Shown here in pieces: positions 26,615-38,680 of a stretch of 61,652 nucleotides of DNA; within the stretch, counting starts at the first letter, position 1, and each line of letters starts with the position of its first letter. The DNA comes from Polynucleobacter meluiroseus. Its GTDB lineage: Bacteria; Pseudomonadota; Gammaproteobacteria; Burkholderiales; Burkholderiaceae. The notes under the pieces are model-generated. The model did not search any database, was not told where the DNA came from, and saw only the letters and a list, made by a program, of their open reading frames with translations. Position numbers and translations under genes: made by a program. The stretch is taken from NCBI GenBank assembly GCA_945947155.1, contig CAMEXM010000003.1, forward strand, positions 1 to 61,652, written 5' to 3'.

Positions 26615-29088
26615 TGGTAGTTCTCATAAATTGAGGGCGGCAATGTTCTGGTAGTTGGCATGTATCCTGGAACATTTAACCTCATGATATCAACTGGATT
26701 GCTGCCGGCGGCACCAAATCCCCTAAATTCAATTTGAAAAAGTACCTGGGTTGTAGTGATTTGGGTGGTATTACGAACCTGAGAATAAGCAAATCGTCCG
26801 GTCCAGCAGTCTTCTTTGTATTCCAAAGCCGCCAGTAAATTAAGGGTATTCATGGTGAGGGCGTCGTATCCCCAGCGACCTAACGTGGAAATTTTGCGGG
26901 TTATTGGCCACTGCCCAGAAATATTGTATTGATCGGTGGTGGTGACACCTGGCGTTCCTGCTAAATTATTTTCAGGCGAAGCTAGTACGGGCGGACTCCA
27001 AACATTACGATAGCCAAAATTAAGGCTTCTGCCCATGGTGGGTCTCCAGCTACCCCCAACCGTGGTCTGAACAAGGCGATTGAGCTGAGTGTTGTACTGG
27101 CCGAATACATCCACATTAAAGTTTCCCATCAGTCGAACCGAGCCAGCGCCCAAGGTATCAGAGTATGTGGTGGGATTTTGTATCGTGTTCGTCAAACCTA
27201 CCCGCTGCCCACTGAAATCCTGGCGCTGCGCTAAGGTCACATTAGCTCGCTCTGCCCCAGTTCCAGCTTCAATCATACGGCTGGTCACGCCCATGGTTAG
27301 CTTATTGTTATCGGCTATACGGTCATTACCCACAAAGGTATTTTCACTGAAGATTTGGGTGATACCAAAACCGGCATTGGCAGTATCAAACAAGGGGGTA
27401 GACGATTGGTCTTGAAATGGGGTGTAGACGTAAAACGCGCGGGGCTCCATCGTCACTAGCATGTCCCGACCAAAAAAGCCTTTGAGCTCAGCGGCTTCGC
27501 GTTCAAATGCCAAACCCGAATCCAAACTTAAGGTGGGTATGGTAAAGCCCTGTGCCGGCGCATAACCAGGTACAAAAGCAGTGGCATTGTAATTATTCGA
27601 CTGCACACTCAGCTTAGGCTTGATGTAGTAACCGGGGGCTATGGTTGGCATACCAACTGCTGCCTTGACTACCGTTCGGTCGGCTTGACTAAAAACACCC
27701 GGTGCAGTAGCCGCTAAATTGCCGCCAATGTTATAAGCAAAACGGGTGAAATCACTCGAGAAACTCACCTGCGGGCCCGTGGGCAAACTAACAAATTGCT
27801 GACTTCGATCGGAATTCAGTAAGGCGTTTTGACTGTTGTATGCCGCAACAACTTGTGGCAATACGTTATACGGCGATTGCACTGTGACCGTAGGATCAGG
27901 CTGCAAGGTCTGGAAGGTCATTGCCCTTGCCGAAACATTCCAGCCATTTACTAAGGATGTAGTTCCCACCTCTTGTCTAAATTGATTGGTGATACCACCA
28001 GCCAAGCCCCTTGAAAAATCGATTGGGTATAAATTATCCGAGACCCGCGCAATATTTGCATACCCATTCCAATTAGGCGCAATGCTTTGGCGCTGCTGCC
28101 AATCGTACTTCCAACGATCGCGCCCGAGTATTTTGTCGTAAGGCAAAAATTCCGCCGCTACGGTACCGGAATATTTTGGATCAATGTAGCGATATGAGCC
28201 GCCCAATTGGGTGCCACGAAACGACATATAACGCGGCATTATTAACAGATCGCGATTGGGCGCAATATTAAAATAATAAGGCTGAGTTACATCAAAGCCA
28301 TTATTCGATCCATAGCCCGCGATCGGCGCAAGCAAACCCGAGCGCCGCTGATTGGAGACTGGCAAACTAAAGTAAGGTGTATATGCAATCGGTACATCAA
28401 AGAATCGCATCACCCCATTGGTACCCGTCATCTCTTTTTGTTCGTTATCAACTTCCATGCGGTCTGCTGTGAAATACCAATCCAAGTTATCGGGCGAACA
28501 GGTCGAATACGTTCCCTTATCAAACACAAAAACATCGGATGATTGAATCGTTAATTTTTTCGCTTTACCACTCGAGCGGTTGTCACGCATTTCGTAGCTC
28601 GGCTCTTGCATCTCCCCTTGCCGGGCATCGACTTTGAAGCTAGCCTTAGGGCCCCGAAAGGTGGAGTTGCCTTTAATCATCTCAACATTACCGATTAAAT
28701 CGGCAACATCTGTATCGGGGTGATACATAATTTCATCGGCCTTGATAACGGTATCGTTTCGTCGAATTTGAGCCCGGCCCTTTAATTTCATTTCACGATC
28801 AACAATGCCTTGAATCGAATCACTAAAGGTGAACGTTAACGCTTGGTTATCCGAAATGGGTTTTCCAACTCGCAATTGATCGTCCAACTTTAAAACACTG
28901 ACATTACCGCGGTCGGGAATCAAGACAAAATTGGCGTTATTGCGCGGTGAGGATGGGAGGCTTGAGGCCGGCGCCTGAGCGAATGCTGTCGTTGAAAAAT
29001 ACAGCCAAAAACACCCCATCGTTAGTCGTAAAAATGGGGTAAAAATAAGGGGGGCGCAAAGGCCAGCGCGACGGCGATAATGGCTCAT
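26611..29088 (-). CDS. lptD: LPS-assembly protein LptD
   Basis: OstA N-domain (LKGRAQIRRNDTVIKADEIMYHPDTD) plus beta-barrel; start set at MSHYRRRAG. Confidence 0.95.
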   Translation of the reverse strand: MSHYRRRAGLCAPLIFTPFLRLTMGCFWLYFSTTAFAQAPASSLPSSPRNNANFVLIPDRGNVSVLKLDDQLRVGKPISDNQALTFTFSDSIQGIVDREMKLKGRAQIRRNDTVIKADEIMYHPDTDVADLIGNVEMIKGNSTFRGPKASFKVDARQGEMQEPSYEMRDNRSSGKAKKLTIQSSDVFVFDKGTYSTCSPDNLDWYFTADRMEVDNEQKEMTGTNGVMRFFDVPIAYTPYFSLPVSNQRRSGLLAPIAGYGSNNGFDVTQPYYFNIAPNRDLLIMPRYMSFRGTQLGGSYRYIDPKYSGTVAAEFLPYDKILGRDRWKYDWQQRQSIAPNWNGYANIARVSDNLYPIDFSRGLAGGITNQFRQEVGTTSLVNGWNVSARAMTFQTLQPDPTVTVQSPYNVLPQVVAAYNSQNALLNSDRSQQFVSLPTGPQVSFSSDFTRFAYNIGGNLAATAPGVFSQADRTVVKAAVGMPTIAPGYYIKPKLSVQSNNYNATAFVPGYAPAQGFTIPTLSLDSGLAFEREAAELKGFFGRDMLVTMEPRAFYVYTPFQDQSSTPLFDTANAGFGITQIFSENTFVGNDRIADNNKLTMGVTSRMIEAGTGAERANVTLAQRQDFSGQRVGLTNTIQNPTTYSDTLGAGSVRLMGNFNVDVFGQYNTQLNRLVQTTVGGSWRPTMGRSLNFGYRNVWSPPVLASPENNLAGTPGVTTTDQYNISGQWPITRKISTLGRWGYDALTMNTLNLLAALEYKEDCWTGRFAYSQVRNTTQITTTQVLFQIEFRGFGAAGSNPVDIMRLNVPGYMPTTRTLPPSIYENYQ

Positions 29089-29119
29089 AAATGCAGACCC
29101 ACTTATTATACGAATCGAT

Positions 29120-30127
29120 ATGCCCATTAACCGCCTAGATACCCTTTGCCACTGGCTACAAGGCCTGCCTCCCAGCTGGAAGCTTGACCTGTCATCGCTT
29201 GTGCCCGCATCCGCCGATGCCAGCTTTCGGCGCTATTTTCGGCTCCATAGCCAAAATGCCTTGTATCCCACCCTCATTGTGATGGATGCGCCCCCGCAAT
29301 CGGAGCCGGTTGAGCCCTTTATTGCGATCGCCGAATTACTGCAGCATGCAGGACTGCATGTACCCCATGTTCTAGAAAAAAATACAGCCGATGGGTTTTT
29401 GCTGCTAAGCGATTTGGGGTCCACCACCTACCTGACAGCACTCACCAATTCCAAAGCAGATGCGCTGTATAGCGATGCAATCGATGCGCTAGTGGCAATG
29501 CAATTAGCAAGCCAGCCTGGCGTATTAGCGGATTATTCAGAAGCGTTATTGCAACGCGAATTAGATCTATTGCCCGAGTGGTATTTAAAAAAGCATTTGC
29601 AATTTGAACTTACTGCAGATGAAGAAAAATACATGCGCAATGCATTTGGTTTGATCCTAAAAAATAATCTTGCCCAGCCACAGGTTTATGTCCACCGGGA
29701 TTTTCATTCGCGTAACCTGATGTGCACTGAAACAAAAAATCCGGGAATCTTGGATTTTCAGGATGCGGTATATGGACCGATTACTTACGATGCTGCATCC
29801 CTGTGGCGCGATGCTTACATAGAGTGGTCTGAAGAACAGGTGATTGACTGGGTTGCGCGCTATTGGGAGTTAGGTCGTAAAAAAGGTTTGCCAGTGCACG
29901 CTGATTTTGGCGAGTTCTACCGTGACTTTGAGTGGATGGGTTTGCAACGCCACATCAAGGTATTAGGAATTTTTGCGCGCCTGTATCACCGCGATGGCAA
30001 AGATGGTTATCTCAAGGATATTCCACTGGTATTGAAATACACTCTTGCTACTGCTAATCGTTACATTGAATTAAAACCACTGGCCAGAATATTAGAGCGT
30101 GCTAATGGCATCAGCTCGATAAAGTAA
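29120..30127 (+). CDS. amgK: N-acetylmuramate/N-acetylglucosamine kinase-like phosphotransferase
   Basis: APH fold (VYVHRDFHSRNLM, GILDFQDAVYGPITYDAASL); divergent from lptD and followed by murU. Confidence 0.88.
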   Translation: MPINRLDTLCHWLQGLPPSWKLDLSSLVPASADASFRRYFRLHSQNALYPTLIVMDAPPQSEPVEPFIAIAELLQHAGLHVPHVLEKNTADGFLLLSDLGSTTYLTALTNSKADALYSDAIDALVAMQLASQPGVLADYSEALLQRELDLLPEWYLKKHLQFELTADEEKYMRNAFGLILKNNLAQPQVYVHRDFHSRNLMCTETKNPGILDFQDAVYGPITYDAASLWRDAYIEWSEEQVIDWVARYWELGRKKGLPVHADFGEFYRDFEWMGLQRHIKVLGIFARLYHRDGKDGYLKDIPLVLKYTLATANRYIELKPLARILERANGISSIK

Positions 30128-30876
30128 TGCAGCCTATTTACAAATCACCCACACCAAATCCATTGCCTTGTTTTTTGTTGGCCGCAGGGCGTGGGGAACG
30201 CATGCGCCCGCTGACGGATACCACACCAAAGCCGCTCCTGCAGATTCAGGGCAAGTCATTATTGCAATGGCACATTGAAGCATTGGTAGCCGCAAACATT
30301 AATCGGGCCGTCATTAACCATGCGTGGCTCGGCGAGCAAATCGAGTTGGCTTTGGGTGATGGCGCAAAGTGGGGAATGCAAATCCAGTACTCACCGGAGG
30401 AAACTGCACTTGAGACCGCCGGGGGCATCCGTCAGGCACTGCCGTTAATCAATCCCGAGCCCTACTTTTTGGTGATCAATGGCGATGTGTTTTGTCCTGG
30501 CTTCCCCATTGCTGCATTCACAAGCCGCTTTCAAGCGCATCTTAATAGTGGGACTAAGCCGCTTGCCTATTTAGCGCTGGTGCCCAACCCCCCACAGCAC
30601 CCGGAGGGCGATTTTTACCTGCAAGGGGATCGTGTCAGCGACAAGCCAATCACCCCCCAGTTGCAGGAAACAAAACTGACCTTTTCTGGCATTGGCATTT
30701 ATCACCAATCCCTGTTTAAAGACCTACAGCCGGGTAAGGCTGCAAAATTAGCCCCTTTGCTTCGCTCAGCTATGGCCGAAAATCACGTCTTCGGTGAAAA
30801 ATATACCGGTCCATGGCACGATGTAGGAACGCCACAGCGTTTACACGAGTTAAATCAATCTTATGACCTCAATTAA
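30127..30876 (+). CDS. murU: N-acetylmuramate alpha-1-phosphate uridylyltransferase
   Basis: Nucleotidyltransferase motif LAAGRGERMRPLTDTTPKPLL; coupled TAATG junction with amgK. Confidence 0.88.
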   Translation: MQPIYKSPTPNPLPCFLLAAGRGERMRPLTDTTPKPLLQIQGKSLLQWHIEALVAANINRAVINHAWLGEQIELALGDGAKWGMQIQYSPEETALETAGGIRQALPLINPEPYFLVINGDVFCPGFPIAAFTSRFQAHLNSGTKPLAYLALVPNPPQHPEGDFYLQGDRVSDKPITPQLQETKLTFSGIGIYHQSLFKDLQPGKAAKLAPLLRSAMAENHVFGEKYTGPWHDVGTPQRLHELNQSYDLN

Positions 30877-32233
30877 CCCCCCCGTTTTTCAGACGGAATT
30901 CTACCGCCAACGTCGCGCCCAGCTGGCTGGACGCATTCGTGAACAGTCTGGTGGTGGAGTCGCCATCCTCTCCACAGCACCAGAGCAACTGCGCAATCGC
31001 GATAGTGAATTCCCCTATCGGCATGACAGTGATTTCTTTTACCTGACTGGATTTGATGAGCCGGGTGCCACCCTGGTTTTGCAAGTTGACCGTAATACCG
31101 TTGTAGCGCACCTCTTTTGCCGCCCTAAAGATGCTGAACGTGAAATCTGGGATGGCTTGCGTTTAGGGCCAGAAGCCGCTCCAGATTATCTGGGGATAGA
31201 CCGTGCTTACCCCAATATTGAATTAGATCAGGAGTTACCCAAGCTGCTGGCCGATCAAATGACGCTGTACATTCGCTTAGCCAGCAGTGCTGAAACCGAT
31301 CGCCGCATACGCCATTGGATTGATCGCGTTCGCGGCCAAGCGCGCGCTGGAGTTAGTGCCCCATCGGAGTTTCGTGACATTGAAGCACTCGTTCATGAGA
31401 TGCGTCTCTTTAAAGATCCAAGCGAAATTGAAACCATGCGGCGTGCCGCAGCGATTTCTGCAGAAGCGCATTTGCGTGCGATGCGCACCTGCCGACCCGG
31501 CCAACGCGAATACCAAATTGAGGCTGAGTTATTGCACGCGTTTCGTCACAGCGGCGCACAAAGTGTGGCCTATAACAGCATCGTTGCTGCTGGCGCCAAT
31601 GCCTGCATCTTGCATTACCGTGCCAGCGCTGCCGAACTGCAATCCGGGGATTTATGCTTAATTGATGCTGGCTGTGAACTCGATGGCTATGCCTCTGATA
31701 TAACGCGCACTTTTCCAATTAATGGGCGCTACTCAGCGGCTCAGCGGGCACTGTATGACATCACCTTAGCTGCACAAGAAGCAGCCGTTGATGCCACCAA
31801 ACCTGGCAATACCTTTATGCAGCCCCACGATGCTGCGGTACGCGTCTTAACGCAGGGCATGTTGGATGAAAAACTCCTTTCATTGCATCAATTGGGCTCC
31901 GTCAACAATGCCATCGAAACGGGGGCTTACCGCCGTTTCTACATGCACCGGACAAGCCATTGGCTGGGTATGGACGTACACGATGTCGGATCCTATCGCG
32001 AAGCAAGTACCAGCAATACCCCTGAAAAGCCTTGGCGTATTCTTCAGGAAAATATGCTGTTAACCATCGAGCCCGGCTTGTATGTTCGCCCCGCAGACGA
32101 TGTGCCAGAGGCATTTTGGAATATCGGCATTCGGATTGAAGACGATGCCCTAGTAACCAAAAATGGATGCGACTTGATTTCCAGAGGCGTCCCCGTCAAG
32201 GCCACTGAAATCGAAGCAGTGATGCGCGGCTAA
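30863..32233 (+). CDS. pepP: Xaa-Pro aminopeptidase (aminopeptidase P)
   Basis: AMP_N RQRRAQLAGRI; M24 fold (HRTSHWLGMDVHDVGSY, TIEPGLYV). Confidence 0.95.
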   Translation: MTSINPPVFQTEFYRQRRAQLAGRIREQSGGGVAILSTAPEQLRNRDSEFPYRHDSDFFYLTGFDEPGATLVLQVDRNTVVAHLFCRPKDAEREIWDGLRLGPEAAPDYLGIDRAYPNIELDQELPKLLADQMTLYIRLASSAETDRRIRHWIDRVRGQARAGVSAPSEFRDIEALVHEMRLFKDPSEIETMRRAAAISAEAHLRAMRTCRPGQREYQIEAELLHAFRHSGAQSVAYNSIVAAGANACILHYRASAAELQSGDLCLIDAGCELDGYASDITRTFPINGRYSAAQRALYDITLAAQEAAVDATKPGNTFMQPHDAAVRVLTQGMLDEKLLSLHQLGSVNNAIETGAYRRFYMHRTSHWLGMDVHDVGSYREASTSNTPEKPWRILQENMLLTIEPGLYVRPADDVPEAFWNIGIRIEDDALVTKNGCDLISRGVPVKATEIEAVMRG

Positions 32234-32235
32234 GC

Positions 32236-33402
32236 ATGTCTTTATCGAATACCTCTGTAGATGTACAAATCATCGGTGGTGGCCCCGTGGGTTTGGCATG
32301 CGCCGCATGGTGCTTGCAAAAATTTCCAGAGCTCTCGCTCCATCTAGTTGATCGCAATCCACAAAACGATAGTGACATTGTTGCCAGCGATACCCGGGGC
32401 ATTGCCCTATCCCACGGCAGCAAGTTACTGCTGGATACGATTCAGGCATGGCCCACTGATTCGTGCGCAATCCATTCGGTGCACGTATCGCATGTCGGTC
32501 AGTTTGGTCGCGCACGGATGACCCGCGATGAATTGGATCAAGAGGCTCTCGGCCATATTGTGCGTTACCGCGGCATTCACCTTGCCCTCAGAGAGTCCCT
32601 ACGTCAATTGAAAAAAAGTGCGCCCCACTTTGTTTGGCAACATACCAGCCTCGATGGAGATCAGGATCATTCCACTGCCCGCTGTATTGTGCATGCCGAA
32701 GGTGGCCTCTTTACCCAGCAAAACTGGGTCGAGTCGGGTCGCGACTACCAGCAATCGGCCTTGGTTGGTCTGGTTGAAGTTGAACATGCTCAGCCTCACC
32801 ATGCATGGGAGCGCTTTACTAGTGAAGGTCCATTGGCCTTACTGCCTAGCCATCACGGCAATAATGTACTCAATATGGTGTGGTGCAGCTCACCAGCCAC
32901 CGCAGAAAGACTGAATGGAATTTCAGACGCCGACTTTTTACACGAAATCCAATCGACCTTTGGTTCGCGCGTAGGCCAATTTAAATCGATTCGTGATCGC
33001 CGACTCTACCCATTGGGCCTGAACTACCGCAAAGACATCGTGCAAGGCAATGAAGTGTGGATTGGTAATGCAGCGCAAGCTCTCCACCCCGTTGCTGGTC
33101 AAGGCTTAAATCTCGGCTTGCGTGATGCCTACCTCTTAGCAGAACAACTCAGCGGTTTGTTTTCAAAGCAATCGCACTCTACTAAATCACGTAACGCGAT
33201 TGATAATGCATTGCATGAATACAGCATCAGCAGGCATGCCGATCGAAAAGCAACGATTGGTATTACTGATTTTTTAGCGCGCGTATTTACCTCGCCGCTC
33301 ACCCCGGTGATCGCAGCCCGTGGTACGGCACTGTCACTGTTGCAGTGGTTACCGCCCCTGAAAACGGGACTGGCGCGCCAAATGATGTTTGGTCGTCGAT
33401 AG
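32236..33402 (+). CDS. UbiH/UbiF/VisC/COQ6-family FAD-dependent hydroxylase
   Basis: GGGPVGLACA; GNAAQALHPVAGQGLNLGLRDA. Confidence 0.92.
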   Translation: MSLSNTSVDVQIIGGGPVGLACAAWCLQKFPELSLHLVDRNPQNDSDIVASDTRGIALSHGSKLLLDTIQAWPTDSCAIHSVHVSHVGQFGRARMTRDELDQEALGHIVRYRGIHLALRESLRQLKKSAPHFVWQHTSLDGDQDHSTARCIVHAEGGLFTQQNWVESGRDYQQSALVGLVEVEHAQPHHAWERFTSEGPLALLPSHHGNNVLNMVWCSSPATAERLNGISDADFLHEIQSTFGSRVGQFKSIRDRRLYPLGLNYRKDIVQGNEVWIGNAAQALHPVAGQGLNLGLRDAYLLAEQLSGLFSKQSHSTKSRNAIDNALHEYSISRHADRKATIGITDFLARVFTSPLTPVIAARGTALSLLQWLPPLKTGLARQMMFGRR

Positions 33403-33557
33403 ATAACATCCCTCTTTTTTTAAGCGCGTCCTAGTCAACTACTTTTTGCTTAAAAATTAGGCAGACTAGACTTCGCCTACGCTACAATGGAGTGCTTATT
33501 TATTGCAATATTCGCACGCACACCCCCATTGATGTTTCCATTGACGCCACGGCATTT

Positions 33558-34574
33558 ATGAAAATCGGCCCGCACCAATTAGCCAATCGACTCTTCGTAG
33601 CCCCCATGGCTGGCGTGACCGATCGTCCATTTCGGCAGCTCTGCAAAAAACTAGGGGCAGGTTATGCAGTCTCTGAAATGGTCGCCTCCAACGCCCTGCT
33701 GTGGAATAGTGAAAAAACCCAGCGCCGCTCTAATCATCAAGGCGAATTCAAACCCATTGCAGTTCAAATTGCGGGCGCCGATCCGGCCATGATGGCTGCC
33801 GCCGCCAGGATCAATGTTGATCATGGTGCGCAAATCATTGACATCAATATGGGCTGCCCTGCCAAGAAAGTATGTAATGTAGCGGCAGGTTCTGCCTTAT
33901 TGCGCGATGAGCCCTTAGTGCAACAGATCTTGGAAGCCGTGGTGAATGCTGTTGGCACCGGGCCAGATGCGGTACCGGTGACATTAAAAATACGCACCGG
34001 CTGGGACCGGGAGCATAAAAATGCGTTAGCGATTGCGAGCCTTGCAGAGCAATCGGGTATTAGCATGCTAACGGTGCATGGCCGCACCCGTGCTGATCTG
34101 TATCACGGCGAAGCCGAATATGAAACCATCACTGCCGTAAAGTCTGCAGTACGCATTCCGGTAGTAGCCAATGGCGATATTCATTCGCCTGAAAAAGCGG
34201 CATTTGTTTTAGAGCAGACCGGTGCGGATGCCATCATGATTGGCCGCGCTGCTCAAGGTCGTCCTTGGATATTTCGGGAAATTGATTATTACCTGAAAAC
34301 CGGTAAAAAATTAGATGTTCCGGAAGTGGCTGAAATTCAGACCATCATGAATGCCCACTTAATTGACCACTACGCCTTTTATGGCGAATACATCGGGCTA
34401 CGAACCGCCCGCAAGCATATTGGCTGGTATTGCAAAGGCTTACGTGACTCGCATGCCTTTCGCCAGCGCATGAATACCGCAGATGACTGCAAAACCCAAT
34501 TGCAAATGGTGAATGATTTTTTTGATGAAATGAAATCCCATTCGGATCGCCTGTTGTTTTTAGAAGCTGCTTAA
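33558..34574 (+). CDS. dusB: tRNA-dihydrouridine synthase B
   Basis: MKIGPHQLANRLFVAPMAGVTDRPFRQL; NMGCPAKKV; followed by fis. ATG at 33558 preferred over the upstream GTG at 33492. Confidence 0.95.
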   Translation: MKIGPHQLANRLFVAPMAGVTDRPFRQLCKKLGAGYAVSEMVASNALLWNSEKTQRRSNHQGEFKPIAVQIAGADPAMMAAAARINVDHGAQIIDINMGCPAKKVCNVAAGSALLRDEPLVQQILEAVVNAVGTGPDAVPVTLKIRTGWDREHKNALAIASLAEQSGISMLTVHGRTRADLYHGEAEYETITAVKSAVRIPVVANGDIHSPEKAAFVLEQTGADAIMIGRAAQGRPWIFREIDYYLKTGKKLDVPEVAEIQTIMNAHLIDHYAFYGEYIGLRTARKHIGWYCKGLRDSHAFRQRMNTADDCKTQLQMVNDFFDEMKSHSDRLLFLEAA

Positions 34575-34591
34575 ATAGACTGAGTTACACG

Positions 34592-34828
34592 ATGCCTAAT
34601 AAACACCCCATTAGTGAATGCGTTCAAACCCAATTGCAGCGCTATTTTGCCGACCTTAATGGCAACCCCCCCAATGATGTCTACCACATGGTTTTGAGCG
34701 TGGTGGAAAAACCCATGCTCGAAGTAGTAATGCAGCACGCCAAGCAAAATCAATCGCTGGCTGCCCAATACCTCGGTATTAATCGTAATACGCTCCATAA
34801 AAAGTTAACCGAACATCAACTGATTTAA
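34592..34828 (+). CDS. fis: Fis family DNA-binding protein
   Basis: C-terminal [23 protein letters not shown]; dusB-fis order. Confidence 0.93.
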   Translation: MPNKHPISECVQTQLQRYFADLNGNPPNDVYHMVLSVVEKPMLEVVMQHAKQNQSLAAQYLGINRNTLHKKLTEHQLI

Positions 34829-34871
34829 AGCGCTGCTCTCATACCCATACTTTGAACGCCTACATACCATC

Positions 34872-36449
34872 ATGATTCGCACCGCACTCTTATCTGTATC
34901 CGACAAAAAGGGTATTGTTCCTTTTGCCCAATCGCTACTTGCTTTGGGAGTCAAGTTAATTTCCACCGGCGGAACAGCCAAGCTCCTTGCGGAAAATGGC
35001 TTACCCGTTACCGAGGTAGCGTCCCTCACCCAGTTCCCAGAAATGCTTGATGGTCGAGTAAAGACCCTGCACCCAATGGTTCACGGAGGCCTACTTGCGC
35101 GCCGCGACTCCAAGGAGCATATGGATGCGATCGCGGCACAGGGCATTGCGCCGATTGATATGCTGGTTATCAATCTTTATCCCTTCAATCAAACCGTAGC
35201 AAAAGCCGATTGCTCTTTTGACGAAGCGGTTGAGAACATTGATATTGGCGGACCGGCGATGCTGCGTGCTGCAGCAAAAAACCATCAGGATGTGACGGTG
35301 CTGATTTCACCGGATGACTACGAGCCTATTTTGACCGAAATGAAGGCGCATCAGAATACGGTTTCGTATGAAAGCAATTTGCGCCTGGCCAAAAAAGTGT
35401 TTGCGCATACCGCTAAGTATGACGGCGCCATTGCAAACTACCTCTCCTCGCTGGGCGGCAATTTAGACCACGCTAGCCGCTCGCCCTTCCCAGAGACCCT
35501 GCACCTGGCCTTTACTAAAGTGCAGGAGATGCGCTACGGGGAGAACCCGCACCAATCGGCTGCGTTTTATCGTGATACGGCTAGCGTTGCAGGTGCTCTC
35601 GCCAATTACCATCAGATTCAGGGCAAAGAGCTGTCTTACAACAATATTGCCGATGCGGATGCCGCATGGGAATGCGTGAAGAGCTTTTCTGCCGATTCTG
35701 CTGCTGCAGCCTGCGTCATCATCAAACACGCCAATCCCTGTGGCGTCGCTACCGGTGTAAGCGGTCTTGAGGCCTATCAAAAAGCCTTTAAAACCGATCC
35801 GAGTTCTGCCTTTGGTGGGATCATTGCATTGAATGTGCCCTGCGATGGCACGATGGCCGAAGCGATCTCTAAGCAATTTGTTGAGGTGTTAATTGCACCC
35901 CACTTTACTGCCGAAGCAAAAGCCCTGTTTGCAAACAAGCAAAATGTGCGTTTACTCGAAATTCCACTCGGCTCGGAATTTAATGCATTCGATATGAAGC
36001 GTGTGGGTGGTGGTTTATTGGTGCAATCACCGGACTTTAAAAATGTCCTGCAATCCGAGCTACGTGTGGTCTCAAAACGCCAGCCGACCCCAACAGAGCT
36101 CACGGACATGATGTTCGCTTGGCGCGTTGCTAAGTTTGTCAAATCCAATGCCATTGTGTATTGCGCCAATGGTATGACTTTGGGTATTGGCGCTGGTCAA
36201 ATGAGCCGGGTTGATTCGGCACGTATGGCCAGTATCAAGGCTGAAAACGCAGGTCTTAGTCTAGCCTCTTCGGCGGTTGCTAGTGATGCGTTTTTCCCGT
36301 TTCGGGATGGCTTGGATGTGGTGGTTTCTGCAGGCGCAAGCTGTGCGATCCAGCCAGGCGGCAGCATGCGCGATGAGGAAATCATCGCCGCTGCAAATGA
36401 GCATGGCATTACGATGGTCTTCACCGGCACCCGCCATTTCCGCCACTAG
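34872..36449 (+). CDS. purH: bifunctional AICAR formyltransferase / IMP cyclohydrolase
   Basis: [40 protein letters not shown]. Confidence 0.98.
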   Translation: MIRTALLSVSDKKGIVPFAQSLLALGVKLISTGGTAKLLAENGLPVTEVASLTQFPEMLDGRVKTLHPMVHGGLLARRDSKEHMDAIAAQGIAPIDMLVINLYPFNQTVAKADCSFDEAVENIDIGGPAMLRAAAKNHQDVTVLISPDDYEPILTEMKAHQNTVSYESNLRLAKKVFAHTAKYDGAIANYLSSLGGNLDHASRSPFPETLHLAFTKVQEMRYGENPHQSAAFYRDTASVAGALANYHQIQGKELSYNNIADADAAWECVKSFSADSAAAACVIIKHANPCGVATGVSGLEAYQKAFKTDPSSAFGGIIALNVPCDGTMAEAISKQFVEVLIAPHFTAEAKALFANKQNVRLLEIPLGSEFNAFDMKRVGGGLLVQSPDFKNVLQSELRVVSKRQPTPTELTDMMFAWRVAKFVKSNAIVYCANGMTLGIGAGQMSRVDSARMASIKAENAGLSLASSAVASDAFFPFRDGLDVVVSAGASCAIQPGGSMRDEEIIAAANEHGITMVFTGTRHFRH

Positions 36450-36475
36450 AACCAAACGGGCATTGACAGAAACCC

Positions 36476-36985
36476 ATGCGCTGGATCGGAATTGACCCTG
36501 GACTTCGCACAACTGGCTTTGGCATCATTGATGTGGATGGCCAGAAAATGACCTACGTAGCCTCTGGAACAATCGAAAGCGGCGACCCCAAGAAAGGCCT
36601 TCCTGAGCGCCTAGGCACCTTGTATAACGGCGTTAAAGAAGTCTTAGACACTTACCATCCCGAATCGGCTGCGATTGAAGAGGTCTTTTTAAACGTCAAT
36701 CCACGCTCTACCCTGATGCTAGGGCAAGCCAGGGGGTCGGTCATTGCTGCCCTCGTATCTGCCAAGCTTAGCGTGGCCGAATACAGCGCCCTGCGTGTCA
36801 AGCAGTCGATTGTCGGTACGGGGCGGGCTACCAAGCCGCAAGTGCAAGAAATGGTGAAGCGCTTACTGCGCTTAAGCCGCGCGCCCGGTAAAGATGCATC
36901 CGATGCATTGGGTGTCGCCATCTGCGCTGCACACCACTATCGCTTACCTGCAGCCCTCAAACCCAAGCCCTCAAGCAAAGAGTAA
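36476..36985 (+). CDS. ruvC: Holliday junction endodeoxyribonuclease RuvC
   Basis: [32 protein letters not shown]. Confidence 0.97.
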   Translation: MRWIGIDPGLRTTGFGIIDVDGQKMTYVASGTIESGDPKKGLPERLGTLYNGVKEVLDTYHPESAAIEEVFLNVNPRSTLMLGQARGSVIAALVSAKLSVAEYSALRVKQSIVGTGRATKPQVQEMVKRLLRLSRAPGKDASDALGVAICAAHHYRLPAALKPKPSSKE

Positions 36986-36994
36986 GATCACCCC

Positions 36995-37576
36995 ATGATT
37001 GGACGCATTCAAGGTACTTTAATTGCTGTACATCCACCGCGCTTAGTGGTGGATTGCCATGGCGTTGGTTATGAAATTGATGTACCCATGAGCACCCTTT
37101 ATCTATTACCTGGCATCAACCACACCATTACCTTGCTGACGCATTTTCAAGTGCGTGAAGACGCACAACAACTCTTTGGTTTTGGCACAGAATCCGAGCG
37201 CGAGGCCTTTCGGGCGCTGATTAAAATTAGTGGTGTTGGCTCGCGTACGGCGCTTGCCGTTTTATCCGGCATGAGTGTGAATGAACTGGCCCAAGCAATT
37301 GCCCTGCAAGAACCGGGTCGCTTCACCCAAGTTCCGGGGATTGGCAAAAAAACTGCCGAGCGCCTCTTGCTTGAACTCAAAGGAAAACTGGGTCCTGATT
37401 TAGGTCAAGGCGTGGGGGCAGCAGTAATTGCGCAGCCCAGCAGCGAAGTGCTGCAAGCATTGCTTTCCTTGGGATACTCTGAAAAGGAAGCACTTTTGGC
37501 AATTAAACAAATCAGTCCCGATGCCTCGGTATCAGAAGGCATTCGTCAGGGCTTAAAGTATTTATCCAAAGTGTAG
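36995..37576 (+). CDS. ruvA: Holliday junction branch migration protein RuvA
   Basis: [40 protein letters not shown]. Confidence 0.97.
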   Translation: MIGRIQGTLIAVHPPRLVVDCHGVGYEIDVPMSTLYLLPGINHTITLLTHFQVREDAQQLFGFGTESEREAFRALIKISGVGSRTALAVLSGMSVNELAQAIALQEPGRFTQVPGIGKKTAERLLLELKGKLGPDLGQGVGAAVIAQPSSEVLQALLSLGYSEKEALLAIKQISPDASVSEGIRQGLKYLSKV

Positions 37577-37603
37577 ATTGCACGAAACGAATACACTCTC
37601 ATC

Positions 37604-38674
37604 ATGGCCATACACACCGACGATTTAAGCGCTCTACCGGATGATCTTCCGGTTGAAGGAGATCGACTGGTTAGTGGCTCGGCAGGCAATGCAGAAGCTG
37701 TCTTTGAGCGCGCCTTACGGCCGCGCCAGCTCGATGAATACGTTGGCCAAACCAAAGCCCGCTCGCAGCTAGAAATCTTTATTAGCGCGACGCGTGCGCG
37801 CAATGAAGCGCTCGATCACGTCTTACTCTTTGGACCGCCTGGTTTAGGTAAAACGACATTGGCACATATCATTGCCCGCGAACTCGGTGTGAACTTGCGC
37901 CAAACCAGCGGCCCCGTACTCGATCGCCCAGGCGATCTAGCAGCCCTACTCACTAATTTAGAAGCGAACGACGTTCTCTTTATCGATGAGATTCATCGCT
38001 TATCACCCGTTGTAGAAGAGATTCTGTACCCTGCTCTAGAGGACTATGCGCTTGACATCATGATCGGCGAAGGTCCTGCCGCGCGCAGTGTGAAGCTGGA
38101 TCTCAAACCCTTTACCTTAATTGGTGCTACGACACGTGCCGGCATGCTTACCAACCCATTGCGCGACCGTTTTGGTATTGTGGCGCGCCTGGAGTTTTAT
38201 ACAACCGATGAGCTCACCCTGATTGTGGAGCGTTCTGCCAATTTACTGAAAGCCAAGATTGATCCGAGTGGCGCTACTGAAATCGCCCGGCGTGCACGCG
38301 GCACGCCACGAATTGCCAATCGCTTGTTGCGACGGGTACGTGACTTTGCCGAAGTCAAGGGTACTGGTGTTATCACCAAAGCCATGGCCGACGCTGCTTT
38401 GGCGATGCTCGATGTTGATCCCAGTGGGTTTGATGTGATGGACCGTAAATTACTCGAAGCAATCCTGCATAAGTTTGATGGCGGCCCTGTTGGGATTGAT
38501 AACCTGGCTGCAGCAATTGGTGAAGAGCGCGATACGATTGAAGACGTTCTCGAACCGTATCTGATTCAGCAGGGCTATTTGCAGCGCACTTCGCGTGGCC
38601 GCATTGCTACGCGCTTAGCATATGCGCACTTTGGCTTAACACCGCCAAGCAATAACCTCGACCTACTTACATAG
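37604..38674 (+). CDS. ruvB: Holliday junction branch migration ATPase RuvB
   Basis: [36 protein letters not shown]. Confidence 0.98.
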   Translation: MAIHTDDLSALPDDLPVEGDRLVSGSAGNAEAVFERALRPRQLDEYVGQTKARSQLEIFISATRARNEALDHVLLFGPPGLGKTTLAHIIARELGVNLRQTSGPVLDRPGDLAALLTNLEANDVLFIDEIHRLSPVVEEILYPALEDYALDIMIGEGPAARSVKLDLKPFTLIGATTRAGMLTNPLRDRFGIVARLEFYTTDELTLIVERSANLLKAKIDPSGATEIARRARGTPRIANRLLRRVRDFAEVKGTGVITKAMADAALAMLDVDPSGFDVMDRKLLEAILHKFDGGPVGIDNLAAAIGEERDTIEDVLEPYLIQQGYLQRTSRGRIATRLAYAHFGLTPPSNNLDLLT

Positions 38675-38680
38675 ACTGAT

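Noticed and set aside
35463-35876. 137-aa minus-strand ORF inside purH
   Set aside because: Fully antisense to a well-recognised core gene; composition is frame-shadow of purH and shows no domain-like sequence.
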